Shown here one piece after another: positions 47,151 through 55,967 of a DNA stretch of 64,000 nt; position 1 is the first letter of the stretch; each line of letters begins with the position of its first letter. The stretch spans positions 825,225 to 889,224 of the forward strand of contig NZ_FOMA01000001.1 of NCBI RefSeq assembly GCF_900112495.1. The letters are read 5' to 3'. The notes beneath the pieces were generated by a model, which was not told where the DNA came from, made no database searches, and saw nothing but the letters and a program-made list of their open reading frames with translations. The stretch is from Bacillus sp. OV322 (lineage in GTDB: Bacteria; Bacillota; Bacilli; Bacillales; DSM-1321). A program made the translations under genes and the position numbers.

Positions 47151-47264
47151 ATTAACCTAAGGATAAGCCTAGATACTGAATGGGTTGAGCTATTGCTCGA
47201 AACCAAACAACTAGGTCTAAAAAATGTGGAAATAAGAGAGTTTTTACAGTTACAAGAAAAATAA
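47151..47264 (+). pseudogene. SinI-like anti-repressor, start codon missing
   Basis: The frame reads SLDTEWVELLLETKQLGLKN and VEIREFLQLQEK to a TAA. This is the helical hairpin by which SinI binds and inhibits SinR (compare DxEWVELxxEA and EIREFL). No ATG, GTG or TTG is available; only an ATT at 47151 with AGAGAGGA upstream could serve. Either it uses a rare start or it is decayed. It lies directly behind the recombinase. Confidence 0.55.
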
Positions 47265-48303
47265 ACAAATAAAAGAGGCCAAGGTACTCACAATACCTTT
47301 GACCTCAAAAACTACCTGAATCCCATAACTAAATATGGAATTTCCCAACCCTTATAGTATCGAAAAAAATTTGATATTGCAAGGTGTCTTTAGTATTGCC
47401 TTTTTTTAGAAATCCTCATGTGAGCAGCCGTTAAGCACATGTAAATAAATTACGTCAGGTATTGATCCAGCCAACGCTTAAAAATGGAGATAGTGTACAA
47501 TAAACAGTTCCCTATTTCTGTTTGTACACGAATGGAGAAGGCTGCCATTAAGTGCCGATCGAAGGAAGGTCATTCGCAGATATGCGAGCAAGACAAGCTA
47601 TAAGTCCGTTAGGGAAACTGTCAGGGATGATTGAAACAGTAGGCTTGTTGTAGAGAATATCTACCGATAAATAGGGGCTATACAATACGGATACCATAAC
47701 CCGATATACAAAAGTGTCGCTTGCCTACGATTGATTGTATTTTTTACTTTCGATTGTAGGCAACAATTTTGCACCAAGCCGTTTTCCATACACCTCAACC
47801 AAAAGATAAAAACCTTTTGAAACACAAAGTCAAGCAAAAACTTTCGAAAGATAAGGATTAATTATTTATGGTTGTAAGGGGATGAAAGTCTCGCAGCGAG
47901 TAGCGGCTGATCTGCAACTTGGTATTCCGAAAAGGCCGGCAAATGATAACACGTTCCTTGCTACTTCTATGTGGTGAAGGCAATCGATAATTCGATTTAA
48001 TAACTCGTTACAAATGCTCTCTAGATGCCTTTACCAGAATGGAATGAAAGGAGGGAGCAAGCAAGGTTAACACTTTAATCACTGGCGGCTTATCAGTTGC
48101 GGAATTTTTTTTAAGGCTTGTTAAAGATTAATGTTGATTTTCGAGCAAATAAATAAGACCACCTATAAGTGGTCTTCTCTAGTTCACCCTTAATGAACTA
48201 ACGCACCCGATAGTTTAAGTAAATCACTTCACAAGATAGATCTTTTTATACATATTATTATTTTCTTTTAAGCGAATTGATATTGAAAATTACTTCATAT
48301 CTT
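47265..48303. other. 1-kb non-coding region with hairpins
   Basis: No protein frame is convincing. Hairpins: GAGGCCAAGGTA/TACCTTTGACCTC (47276-47307), GTGTACA...TGTTTGTACAC (about 47493-47529) and GCCTACGATTG...CGATTGTAGGC (about 47726-47762). A GC-richer stretch at 47875-48060 could be a structured RNA. A hairpin AAGACCAC/GTGGTCTT (about 48148-48176) is a likely terminator for the GNAT gene. Identity of the structured part is unknown. Confidence 0.4.
48194..48220 (+). repeat. AACGCACCC-type hairpin repeat, copy 2
   Basis: GAACTAACGCACCCGATAGTTT and flank, arms complementary around GCACCC. It lies on the 3' side of the GNAT gene. Confidence 0.45.
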
Positions 48304-48768
48304 TTACAAATCCAATATATATATATGTTCTCCATCATCTGAAGAAAGAAAAGTAAATTTAAGTTTTTTAAGTAAGTTGATTGAAGCAAGATTTTCAGGT
48401 GAAACACCCGCATTTATTCTGATACAACCTTTTTGCTTGAGCCAGGCTATAATTGCGACAAGTACTTCATATGCATAGCCTTGCTTAGCGTGAAAAGGAC
48501 TTATAGTGTATCCAATCCAAAACGTGTAATTTTCCCTTTTTAAATAAATATCACCAATCAATCGATTAGTTGTATTGTTGATTATAGCAAGTTGAACACC
48601 TTTTAAAAAAGAGGGTTCGCTAAGTAATTCTTTAGCATACATTTGCTTGGTCAATCCTTTGAAACCTTGAAATTGCATCCAGTTTTCATCATTTCTATAT
48701 TGTATAAAATCGTCAAGATCTTCTTTTTCAAATCGACGTACAGTACATCGATCAGTCTTTATCTCCAT
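48304..48768 (-). CDS. GNAT-family N-acetyltransferase
   Basis: 154 residues, RimJ/RimL-like: RCTVRRFEKEDLDDFIQYRN, GDIYLKRENYTFWIGYTISP, AKQGYAYEVLVAIIAWLKQK (acetyl-CoA loop in Q-G-Y-A form) and INAGVSPENLASINLLKKL. The ATG at 48768 follows GGCGG with 8-bp spacing. Substrate unknown. It is flanked on both sides by AACGCACCC-type hairpins, which suggests a small cassette-like unit. Confidence 0.8.
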   Translation of the reverse strand: MEIKTDRCTVRRFEKEDLDDFIQYRNDENWMQFQGFKGLTKQMYAKELLSEPSFLKGVQLAIINNTTNRLIGDIYLKRENYTFWIGYTISPFHAKQGYAYEVLVAIIAWLKQKGCIRINAGVSPENLASINLLKKLKFTFLSSDDGEHIYILDL

Positions 48769-48858
48769 AAAACTTACCGCCTTTTTCTGCTTATTTCCTT
48801 TCAACAATCCTGCCCCGATAGTTCCATAAAGAAAAGGCTGCCTTATAGACAGCTCATA

Positions 48859-48892
48859 TCTTCAGCTAACGCACCCTTTAGTTGAAGAAGTT
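48859..48892 (+). repeat. AACGCACCC-type hairpin repeat, copy 3
   Basis: CTTCAGCTAACGCACCC pairs with CTTTAGTTGAAG. It lies on the 5' side of the GNAT gene. Confidence 0.45.
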
Positions 48893-48953
48893 AAATCACT
48901 TTAAATTTCCTACCTCCATTTATTGATCAAACAAGGTAGAACTAAATCAGTTC

Positions 48954-49589
48954 TTACCTAACATTGATTTCTTTACCGCTTTCATCGAATAACTTAAACG
49001 TTAAACCCATTTGATTGGCTCTGTCGCCTTTGTAGTATGGTAGTGACAGGTCTTTTGGGACTGGTTTAGCGATGAAGAAAACGTCTTTGTTCTTTGGTAC
49101 GGAAACGGTTATTTTGATGTGTGATGTAACATGTTTTTGTTTGGTGACGGAAAATTGTTGTGCTTGTAACACGACGCTTGCAATGGGTACATTCCCGTAT
49201 AAATCATTGATTCGTTTTCCGTATAGGATTTCACGTAATCCATCTTTTGTTTCGATGACACTTGCTGTCAGATCATTTGTCCCCCACTGTACCATCCAAT
49301 CTTTTTTTTCTGAGATAGGCGGAATCCTATACTTCCCGTTCCATTTTTTCTCTAGCAATGCAAATCCATACATCTCTCCATATTTTTCACTTTTGACGCT
49401 AAAGAAGGCGATCGCTGATTTGTCACCAAGTTTGTTCGTTTGAAGCACGCTTACTTTTTCGCGGGTGATGGTTTGTATGGCAGCCGCCATTTTTGGATCG
49501 TGTAAGGTGAGTGTTCCCTTCTGGCTATTTAAAATGAATCCTCCAACAATCAAGCCAACTAATAATAATACCATGTTTAATCGTTTCAT
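48954..49589 (-). CDS. Exported or membrane-anchored hypothetical protein
   Basis: 211 residues from the ATG at 49589 (GGAGGAG upstream). One N-terminal hydrophobic segment (LNMVLLLVGLIVGGFILNSQ) serves as signal anchor; no lipobox. The rest is beta-rich and extracellular (YGEMYGFALLEKKWNGKYRI, SHIKITVSVPKNKDVFFIAK). Family not recognised. It is monocistronic on element B. Confidence 0.6.
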   Translation of the reverse strand: MKRLNMVLLLVGLIVGGFILNSQKGTLTLHDPKMAAAIQTITREKVSVLQTNKLGDKSAIAFFSVKSEKYGEMYGFALLEKKWNGKYRIPPISEKKDWMVQWGTNDLTASVIETKDGLREILYGKRINDLYGNVPIASVVLQAQQFSVTKQKHVTSHIKITVSVPKNKDVFFIAKPVPKDLSLPYYKGDRANQMGLTFKLFDESGKEINVR

Positions 49590-49766
49590 CAATTCTCCTC
49601 CAAGATACCTGTAATAAATAATCTTATTTATCAAATTACAAAAGTATCTCTCCAACTTCATAATTTCGATTAGAAAAGTCTTTTCCCCTTCTTGTTCAAC
49701 TATCCTGCCCTGTTAATATGGGTGAATACACAAAAAGGATATTCGTATTTAAAGTTAAAAACAAAA

Positions 49767-49796
49767 TAAAAAGATGTCCTTAAAAAAGGACACCTT
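49767..49796 (-). terminator. Terminator of the phage-derived cluster
   Basis: On the minus strand AAGGTGTCCTT and AAGGACATCTT pair and are followed by a T-run. Confidence 0.7.
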
Positions 49797-49802
49797 CAGC
49801 AC

Positions 49803-50306
49803 TTATAAAGTAGAATATCCTCGAATGTTTTCACGTTCAATAAGCAAAATGTCTTCTCTTATTAACTCGTTATATTCGTTAAGCAGAAATCCAAGATCAA
49901 TATCAGATAAGTTGTTTTCCTGCATCAGGTTAGCGACTAAAGGAGACGAACTAGGATGTGAAGGGTTAAGCGTAATCTTCTTATTCTGCTTCACTAATTC
50001 AATAAATTGCTTGATAATATTTAATTCAGTCTGTTTCTTACCAGAAGCATAAGCGTAGATCATAAAGCTGCCGTTTCTTTTAACATTCATATTTTCTTTT
50101 TCAAGGTACATTTCATTTTCAAAACTGTCTAATATCTTAAATAGCTTTCTTCCACTAAATCGGCGGTAAGTAAAATTTATAACACTACGATCAGAAAGAA
50201 GTAGGTCATCTTTATTGAATTCAACCTCTCCGTGTTCCTTCACAAGTTCAGAGAATTCTTTTACAATTTGTTCATCCGTTAAGGCCTTTTCTTCGTTAAT
50301 AAACAT
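49803..50306 (-). CDS. Phage-cluster protein 3, hypothetical
   Basis: 167 residues from the ATG at 50306 (GGAAGG 6 bp upstream). Helical and charged, with EEKALTDEQIVKEFSELVKE and KQTELNIIKQFIELVKQNKK; the second resembles LLQPELNILKEFRQIF of the preceding gene. No family is recognised. It is last in a three-gene minus-strand cluster of phage origin. Confidence 0.55.
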   Translation of the reverse strand: MFINEEKALTDEQIVKEFSELVKEHGEVEFNKDDLLLSDRSVINFTYRRFSGRKLFKILDSFENEMYLEKENMNVKRNGSFMIYAYASGKKQTELNIIKQFIELVKQNKKITLNPSHPSSSPLVANLMQENNLSDIDLGFLLNEYNELIREDILLIERENIRGYSTL

Positions 50307-50323
50307 ATTATTTACCTTCCTTT

Positions 50324-50611
50324 TCATTCTTCAATAGTCATATCAGGGAAAATTTGTCGAAACTCTTTTAAAATGTTCAATTCTGGTTGCAATAATTGTT
50401 TATTTGATGCTTTCTTCTTGAGTATTTCTAATATACCTTTATCGTTGAACTGTTTTAACAGTCGTATATCTGCGGTTTCTAGTTTTTTGATGCCTTCAAG
50501 GTAATTAATAGATGTTTCATTTTCGGCTGCTAACCACTTTAGATCATCATTATTAGAAACAAGTTCCTTATCGTTGTCTTGCTGCTCAATGCCTTCTAAC
50601 CAATTTTTCAT
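50324..50611 (-). CDS. Phage-cluster protein 2, hypothetical
   Basis: 95 residues, acidic and helical. It contains NWLEGIEQQD at its start and INYLEGIKKLETAD in the middle, a motif also found in the upstream gene. GAGGAGG lies ahead of the ATG. Family unknown; perhaps a scaffold or minor structural protein. Confidence 0.5.
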   Translation of the reverse strand: MKNWLEGIEQQDNDKELVSNNDDLKWLAAENETSINYLEGIKKLETADIRLLKQFNDKGILEILKKKASNKQLLQPELNILKEFRQIFPDMTIEE

Positions 50612-50631
50612 AATCCTTTTGCCTCCTCGTA

Positions 50632-51255
50632 TTAGTTCAAGTTTTCAATACCTTCAAGGTAGTTAATTTCATAATTCGAAGCTACTTCCGGCAAATTCAA
50701 TTCTGTATTTGATTTTTTAGCAACTTCCCAAGATAACGATTTAGAATATTGGCCGGCTGGTTCCCCGACTAGCGCGTTACCGATGAATTTTATTCCTTTT
50801 AATATCCTTCCGTTAATCGTTTGCTCTTCAGAATTATAAGAACATTCCATAGAACAAAATAACTGTCCGCTTAAATGCATTTCATGAAGAGAAGCAACTA
50901 ACTCCGGATAGCGGGACTTATATAACTTTGCAGTAACTTCCAAGTGTTCTTTACCGTCATTTTGGATAATCCTAGAAGCTGTATGATGTCCAACTATTAA
51001 CGCTTCTTTATCGAGCTTAGGGAAGCTGTCAGAGTGGTTTGTCGGCGATCCTAATAAATCCGTTATTACAATCAGCGGTGTTCCGATAATAGTGTCCTTT
51101 GCCTTTATAACTTCGTCCTTAGTAAAAATAGCTCCGTTTAAATTTGGGTGATCCAGAGTTACGAGAATTAACGTAAGAAGTACGTAATCTTCAGTTGAGC
51201 TTGTTCCATATCCGTCAAGTTCATCAATGCGTTATATTCCTTCTAAAAAGCTCAT
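50632..51255 (-). pseudogene. Phage XkdF/prohead-protease-like protein with an early stop
   Basis: An ATG at 51255 with GGAGG opens a 207-codon frame whose 8th codon is TAA (MSFLEGI-stop). Downstream, in frame: HPNLNGAIFTKDEVIKAKDT, GTPLIVITDLLG, EALIVGHHTASRII, VTAKLYKSRYPELVASLHEM and SGQLFCSMECSYNSEEQTIN, ending INYLEGIENLN. This resembles XkdF-type phage capsid-maturation proteases. A TTG at 50943 could start a shorter product. Nonsense mutation or sequencing error. Confidence 0.5.
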
Positions 51256-51522
51256 ATTGCTGTTCCTCCGTTCTGCTTTGTCCTCACATATACCATTAAT
51301 ACTAAAAACGTAAGAAAATTTCTCGCTAAATTTCAAACAGTCGTAAAAAACTTAGAAAAATAATAAAAACGGCCACATTTCTAAAGCGACCGGCAATTTA
51401 TATGAACATTGTTAATGCCATTACAGTTAATTATTTGCGAGAGGTATAAACAAAAAGTCATATCAATGATATGACTTTTTCTATAACTAAACTCCAGTTT
51501 GTTATATAAGACAAAACATTGC
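51256..51522. other. Intergenic with a strong hairpin
   Basis: AAAAAGTCATATCA and TGATATGACTTTTT (51451-51480) form a perfect bidirectional terminator. Nothing else is supported. Confidence 0.6.
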
Positions 51523-51696
51523 TTACTGATTTGGGTCGTTCTCTTTTAAAAACTTAATCAATTCTTTCTCACTGTAAGTTTTGTACACAATATTTTTAGT
51601 ATCGAATACAACATATGCTGGAGATTTTTCTAATTCTAAGAACTTGTACTCACCATTTGTTTTGTCCAATGAAGTTCGACCATATTGTCTTAACAT
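51523..51696 (-). CDS. Short hypothetical protein or fragment, 57 aa
   Basis: ATG at 51696, no good ribosome binding site. The frame reads GEYKFLELEKSPAYVVFDTK, NIVYKTYSEKELIKFLKEND. The composition is protein-like, and it resembles the C-terminal end of a small exported Bacillus protein, so it may be a truncated gene. A terminator follows at 51451-51480. Confidence 0.4.
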   Translation of the reverse strand: MLRQYGRTSLDKTNGEYKFLELEKSPAYVVFDTKNIVYKTYSEKELIKFLKENDPNQ

Positions 51697-51742
51697 TAGT
51701 TATTTGTCATCTTCAGGTGAAAAAAATTATGTTCATATTCTT

Positions 51743-51960
51743 TTACAAGCTGAAACGCAAACGATTTAATAATACCTTTATCCCTGCACGTCCGTACATC
51801 ATTCTTTTGATATTTTTCAACTTGTTTATGGTTCCTTCTGTTATGCCATTTGACCAAGGTAATGAGACGCAAATGGATACTCGGAAGGTCTTGATAGGCA
51901 GAGTTTACAGGCGTTTACTGGACATTTATACACTTGCCTTTAACAAGGACAACGGTGGCT
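51743..51960 (-). pseudogene. ISL3-family transposase, C-terminal remnant
   Basis: The minus-strand frame ends PWSNGITEGTINKLKNIKRM, MYGRAGIKVLLNRLRFSL, stop. This is the conserved tail of ISL3-type transposases (WSNGxxEGxxNxxKxxKRxMYGRA). The rest of the transposase is absent. Confidence 0.7.
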
Positions 51961-52087
51961 GTATATAATAATTCATACTGAATCAAGGAATACCGATTTT
52001 CACCTTGATATGCCATGCCATCTCCTTTGATGACAGTGGTTTACTAACTGTAAATACAATAGAAAAATGGTTAGAAAGGAATGAATG

Positions 52088-53647
52088 ATGAGAAAAACTG
52101 CTCAATTACGTAAATTAATCCATTCTGATTCTTTAGAATTTATTATGGAAGCTCATAGCGGCCTGGCAGCCAAAATTGTTGAAGAGGCTGGTTTTAAAGG
52201 CATTTGGGCGAGCGGGCTCTCTATTTCCGCCGCATTGGGTGTAAGGGATAATAATGAAGCTTCCTGGACACAAGTGCTGGATGTATTGGAATTTATGAGT
52301 GATGCCAGCTCTATTCCTATTTTGCTTGATGGAGATACCGGATACGGAAACTTCAATAATGCCCGGCGCCTTGTTAAAAAATTGGAATCCCGGAATATTG
52401 CCGGTGTATGTATTGAAGACAAACTTTTCCCAAAAACCAATTCCTTTATCGGAGGGGAGGCCCAGCCACTCGCTGATATTGATGAATTTTGCGGAAAAAT
52501 CAAAGCGATGAAAGATACTCAGACTAAAGATGATTTTGTTGTAGTATCACGGGTGGAGGCTTTCATTGCGGGATGGGGCCTTAAAGAGGCTCTTCGACGT
52601 GCTGAGGCATACCGACAGGCGGGGACAGATGCCATTCTTATGCACAGCAAGAGAGCCGACAGTTCTGAAATTGAAGCTTTTGTAAAAGAATGGGGGAACC
52701 GCCTGCCTGTAGTGATAGTTCCTACCAAATACTACAAGACACCAACCGAAAAGTTTAGAGAACTAGGTATAAGCCTTATTATTTGGGCAAACCACAATTT
52801 ACGCTCATCAATAAAATCCATGCAGAACACAACAAGAACTATTTTCCAGGATCAAAGCCTCATAAATGTAGAACGTGAAATTGTTACAGTCAATGAAGTG
52901 TTCAGGCTGCAGGGTGCAGAAGAATTAAAGGAAGCCGAAAAAAAATATCTCCCCAAATCAATTAAGAATGCAAACGCCATTATTTTACCAAGGAGAGACA
53001 GTGATTTTGTTCCTCTGCCTAACCATATTTCTGATGTGGGAGGGAAGTCTTTTCTGTCTATGCAGGTTAATGTGTTTAATGAATTTGGAATTAAAGATAT
53101 TTCTGTTGTCGGAGATTTGCCCGATAAAGACTCTGGTACTTTTGGCATCTCGGTGATTTCCAAAGAACCAGGAGAGGAAACCAATGAACTCCATTCTCTT
53201 TATCTTGCAAAAGAACATGTTATGGAAAATACAATAATAAGCTATGGAGATATCATTTTTAAACATCACATCCTCCAAAATCTTCTCACCGACCTGTCAG
53301 ACATTCTTATTATTGCAGATGCCAATGCCGACTTTTATTCTCCCCAATCCATATACTTACTTACAGATCAGCCCTATTCCAAAAACTATTTTTCTCAAAA
53401 CAGCCGGCTACTTAACATGTCAGGGGATTTAAAAAAGGATGACATTCATGGAAAATTCATCGGGCTTTGGCGAGTGACGAAAAAAGGTGCAGCGATTGTA
53501 AGTGAGGCTCTGGAAGAACTATCACAACAAGCTGATTTTAAGAAGATGGATTTAACATATCTTTTTAAGCAAATAAGCTCGTCTCACCCGGTTTACGTAC
53601 ATTACATTAAAGATTCATGGATTGACCGGTATACCCTTCTAAATTAA
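52088..53647 (+). CDS. Phosphoenolpyruvate mutase fused to a degenerate nucleotidyltransferase domain
   Basis: 519 residues. Residues 1-290 are PEP mutase, which makes phosphonopyruvate, the C-P bond-forming step of phosphonate biosynthesis: [28 protein letters not shown] (81-88) and the diagnostic [10 protein letters not shown] (110-119). Residues about 295-519 resemble a sugar-phosphate or choline-phosphate nucleotidyltransferase ([41 protein letters not shown]). The nucleotide-binding loop lacks the usual AAGxGxR, so activity is doubtful. AAAGGA is 7 bp before the ATG at 52088. First gene of a four-gene operon. Confidence 0.92.
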   Translation: MRKTAQLRKLIHSDSLEFIMEAHSGLAAKIVEEAGFKGIWASGLSISAALGVRDNNEASWTQVLDVLEFMSDASSIPILLDGDTGYGNFNNARRLVKKLESRNIAGVCIEDKLFPKTNSFIGGEAQPLADIDEFCGKIKAMKDTQTKDDFVVVSRVEAFIAGWGLKEALRRAEAYRQAGTDAILMHSKRADSSEIEAFVKEWGNRLPVVIVPTKYYKTPTEKFRELGISLIIWANHNLRSSIKSMQNTTRTIFQDQSLINVEREIVTVNEVFRLQGAEELKEAEKKYLPKSIKNANAIILPRRDSDFVPLPNHISDVGGKSFLSMQVNVFNEFGIKDISVVGDLPDKDSGTFGISVISKEPGEETNELHSLYLAKEHVMENTIISYGDIIFKHHILQNLLTDLSDILIIADANADFYSPQSIYLLTDQPYSKNYFSQNSRLLNMSGDLKKDDIHGKFIGLWRVTKKGAAIVSEALEELSQQADFKKMDLTYLFKQISSSHPVYVHYIKDSWIDRYTLLN

Positions 53648-53665
53648 ATAAAGCAGGTGGTTGAT

Positions 53666-54796
53666 TTGCTTGACACCCATAGGTTTGGAGAAGAATTAAG
53701 AAAGCTGGGATTCAGTTTTTTCACGGGAGTGCCATGTTCTTTTCTAAAACCGTTAATCAATTTTGCCATTAATGAATGTGATTATGTTGGAGCTGCTAAT
53801 GAAGGGGATGCTGTAGCTATCGCTTCGGGTGCTTTTCTTGGCGGGCAGAAATCCGTGGTTCTTATGCAAAATTCAGGATTGGCGAATGCCGTATCACCAT
53901 TGACTTCTCTTAATTACCCTTTCAGATTGCCAGTTCTCGGATTTGTCAGCTTGAGAGGAGAACCCGGTTTGCCGGATGAACCACAGCATGAACTGATGGG
54001 GAAAATTTCACCCAGTATGCTTGATTTAATGGAGATCGAATGGGAGTATTTATCCCCAAATTTTGAAGAATCAAGAAGGCAGCTTGAGCGGGCAAATTTT
54101 ATGGTGGAATCCAATAAAACATTCTTTTTTGTTGTGAAGAAAAATACATTTGCAGAGGAGCTGCTTAAGAAACAGGAACCTTGTTCCCATCAAAATATGT
54201 TAAAAGTTGTAAAATCGAAAGAAGACCAGGTTCCCGCCCGGATTGAGGCGTTAGCTGTGATCAATTCACTCAAAGATCAGGATACGGTACAGATTGCTTC
54301 CACGGGAAAGACTGGACGGGAGCTTTATGAAGTTGAGGATGCCCGTAATAATTTGTATATGGTTGGTTCAATGGGCTGTGCCAATTCTTTGGGCCTTGGC
54401 CTGGCAAGGGTCAAGAAAGAGAAGGATATCATTGTTATAGAAGGGGACGGTGCCCTTTTAATGAGAATGGGGAGCCTGGCTACAAATGGATATTATGCTC
54501 AGGACAATATGCTCCATATAATACTCGATAACCAATCTCATGATTCCACCGGTGGACAGAGCACAGTCTCCCATAATGTTAACTTTGTAGAAATGGCAGC
54601 AGCGTCGGGCTATTCGAAAGCCGTGTATGTTCATAATCTTTCAGAATTGAAAGCATGGATTATGGACTGGAAAAGGGAAAAGGGACTTACTTTTTTATAT
54701 ATTCAAATTGCAAAAGGATCCAAAAAAAATCTCGGACGGCCGAAAATAAAACCTCATGAAGTAAAAGAGAGATTGAAGGTGTTTCTGGATGAATAA
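53666..54796 (+). CDS. Phosphonopyruvate decarboxylase
   Basis: TPP-dependent enzyme converting phosphonopyruvate to phosphonoacetaldehyde, which pulls the unfavourable mutase reaction forward. About 376 residues. FFTGVPCSFLKPLINF opens the PYR domain; AANEGDAVAIASGAFLGG carries the TPP-activating Glu; EGDGALLMRMGSLA to LDNQSHDSTGGQ is the GDG-N metal/TPP motif. A TTG at 53666 behind AGGTGG is preferred; a GTG at 53657 is possible. It lies 18 bp after the mutase and overlaps the transaminase by 8 bp. Confidence 0.92.
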   Translation: MLDTHRFGEELRKLGFSFFTGVPCSFLKPLINFAINECDYVGAANEGDAVAIASGAFLGGQKSVVLMQNSGLANAVSPLTSLNYPFRLPVLGFVSLRGEPGLPDEPQHELMGKISPSMLDLMEIEWEYLSPNFEESRRQLERANFMVESNKTFFFVVKKNTFAEELLKKQEPCSHQNMLKVVKSKEDQVPARIEALAVINSLKDQDTVQIASTGKTGRELYEVEDARNNLYMVGSMGCANSLGLGLARVKKEKDIIVIEGDGALLMRMGSLATNGYYAQDNMLHIILDNQSHDSTGGQSTVSHNVNFVEMAAASGYSKAVYVHNLSELKAWIMDWKREKGLTFLYIQIAKGSKKNLGRPKIKPHEVKERLKVFLDE

Positions 54797-55967
54797 AGTG
54801 AAAAGAAACATTCTGCTCAACCCCGGACCTGCAACTACAACCGATACAGTTAAGTTAGCCCAGGTAGTTCCCGACATTTGCCCAAGAGAAACTGAATTTG
54901 GGGAAGTAATGGAGTTTATTTCAGAAAAGTTGACTGGTTTTGTGGGAAATAGCAGCGATTATACCACTGTCCTTTTTGGAGGATCCGGAACGGCAGCAGT
55001 GGAATCAATTTTATCCTCGGTGGTTGGAGAAGGAACTATTTTGATAATCAATAATGGAGCATATGGCAAGAGAATGTGTGAGATTGCCGGTGTATACCGG
55101 CTCAAGTACATCGAGTTCCATAGCAGTGCCCATTTGGCCTTGGATCTCTCTAAACTGGAGCAAATCATTATAAATTCTCCCGATCCTTTCACTCACCTGG
55201 CTGTTGTCCATAATGAGACAACAACAGGGTTGTTAAATGATATTGATGCTATAGGAAAGCTTTGCAGCGAACATGGAATCAAGCTTATTGTGGATGCCAT
55301 GAGTTCATACGGCGCCATTCCGATTGACATGAAAAAAATTAACATATCTTATCTTGCGGCATCGTCCAATAAAAATCTTCAGGGAATTGCTGGAGTGGGA
55401 TTTGTTATTGCAAGGATAAACGAATTAGAGGCTACTAAAACCATTCCAGCTAAAAGCTTTTATTTAAATCTTTACTCGCAGTATAAATACTTTATGGAAA
55501 CAAAACAGTTGCGGTTTACCCCTCCAGTTCAGGTGGTTTATGCTTTAAAGCAGGCTATTATCGAGCTGGAAAGTGAAGGGGTCGAAAACAGGTTCAAAAG
55601 ATATACACAAACCTGGGAGACCTTAATGAAAGGAATTTCCCGACTCGGTTTGGCCTCATTGGTCGAACTGGAATATCAATCAAAAATAATTACTGCCATT
55701 GCGGAGCCTGTCACCGCTTCTTACAATTTCAATGAAATGCATGACTTTTTATATCAAAATGGATTTACCATTTATCCGGGAAAGATATCAGGCCAAAACA
55801 CATTCCGGATTGCCAATATTGGAGATATAACTTTCCGGGATATGGAGCAATTTATCAGCTTGCTGGAACAGTATCTTTTAAATATTGGTTTCTTGCCCAA
55901 TCCAGAGAGTCAATTGGAACCTCTTGAGCATGAGAAAAAAGGTTTTCAACCGGAGGAGAGCTTATGA
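54789..55967 (+). CDS. 2-aminoethylphosphonate transaminase (PhnW-like)
   Basis: 392 residues, fold-type I PLP enzyme. LLNPGPATTTDTVK, FGGSGTAAVES, HNETTTG, VDAMSSYGA (Asp169) and ASSNKNLQG (Schiff-base Lys195) are the PhnW/serine-pyruvate transaminase signatures. In this operon it should run in the synthetic direction, from phosphonoacetaldehyde to 2-aminoethylphosphonate (AEP). It overlaps both neighbours (8 bp and 4 bp), so the set is translationally coupled. Confidence 0.92.
   Translation: MNKVKRNILLNPGPATTTDTVKLAQVVPDICPRETEFGEVMEFISEKLTGFVGNSSDYTTVLFGGSGTAAVESILSSVVGEGTILIINNGAYGKRMCEIAGVYRLKYIEFHSSAHLALDLSKLEQIIINSPDPFTHLAVVHNETTTGLLNDIDAIGKLCSEHGIKLIVDAMSSYGAIPIDMKKINISYLAASSNKNLQGIAGVGFVIARINELEATKTIPAKSFYLNLYSQYKYFMETKQLRFTPPVQVVYALKQAIIELESEGVENRFKRYTQTWETLMKGISRLGLASLVELEYQSKIITAIAEPVTASYNFNEMHDFLYQNGFTIYPGKISGQNTFRIANIGDITFRDMEQFISLLEQYLLNIGFLPNPESQLEPLEHEKKGFQPEESL

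Noticed and set aside
47875..48060. Possible group II intron or retron-type RNA
   Set aside because: No domain V-like hairpin, no GUGYG end and no reverse transcriptase nearby; left as an unassigned structured region.
51581..51968. Plus-strand frames upstream of the PEP mutase
   Set aside because: The opposite strand carries a protein-like frame and an ISL3 transposase tail that better explain the sequence.
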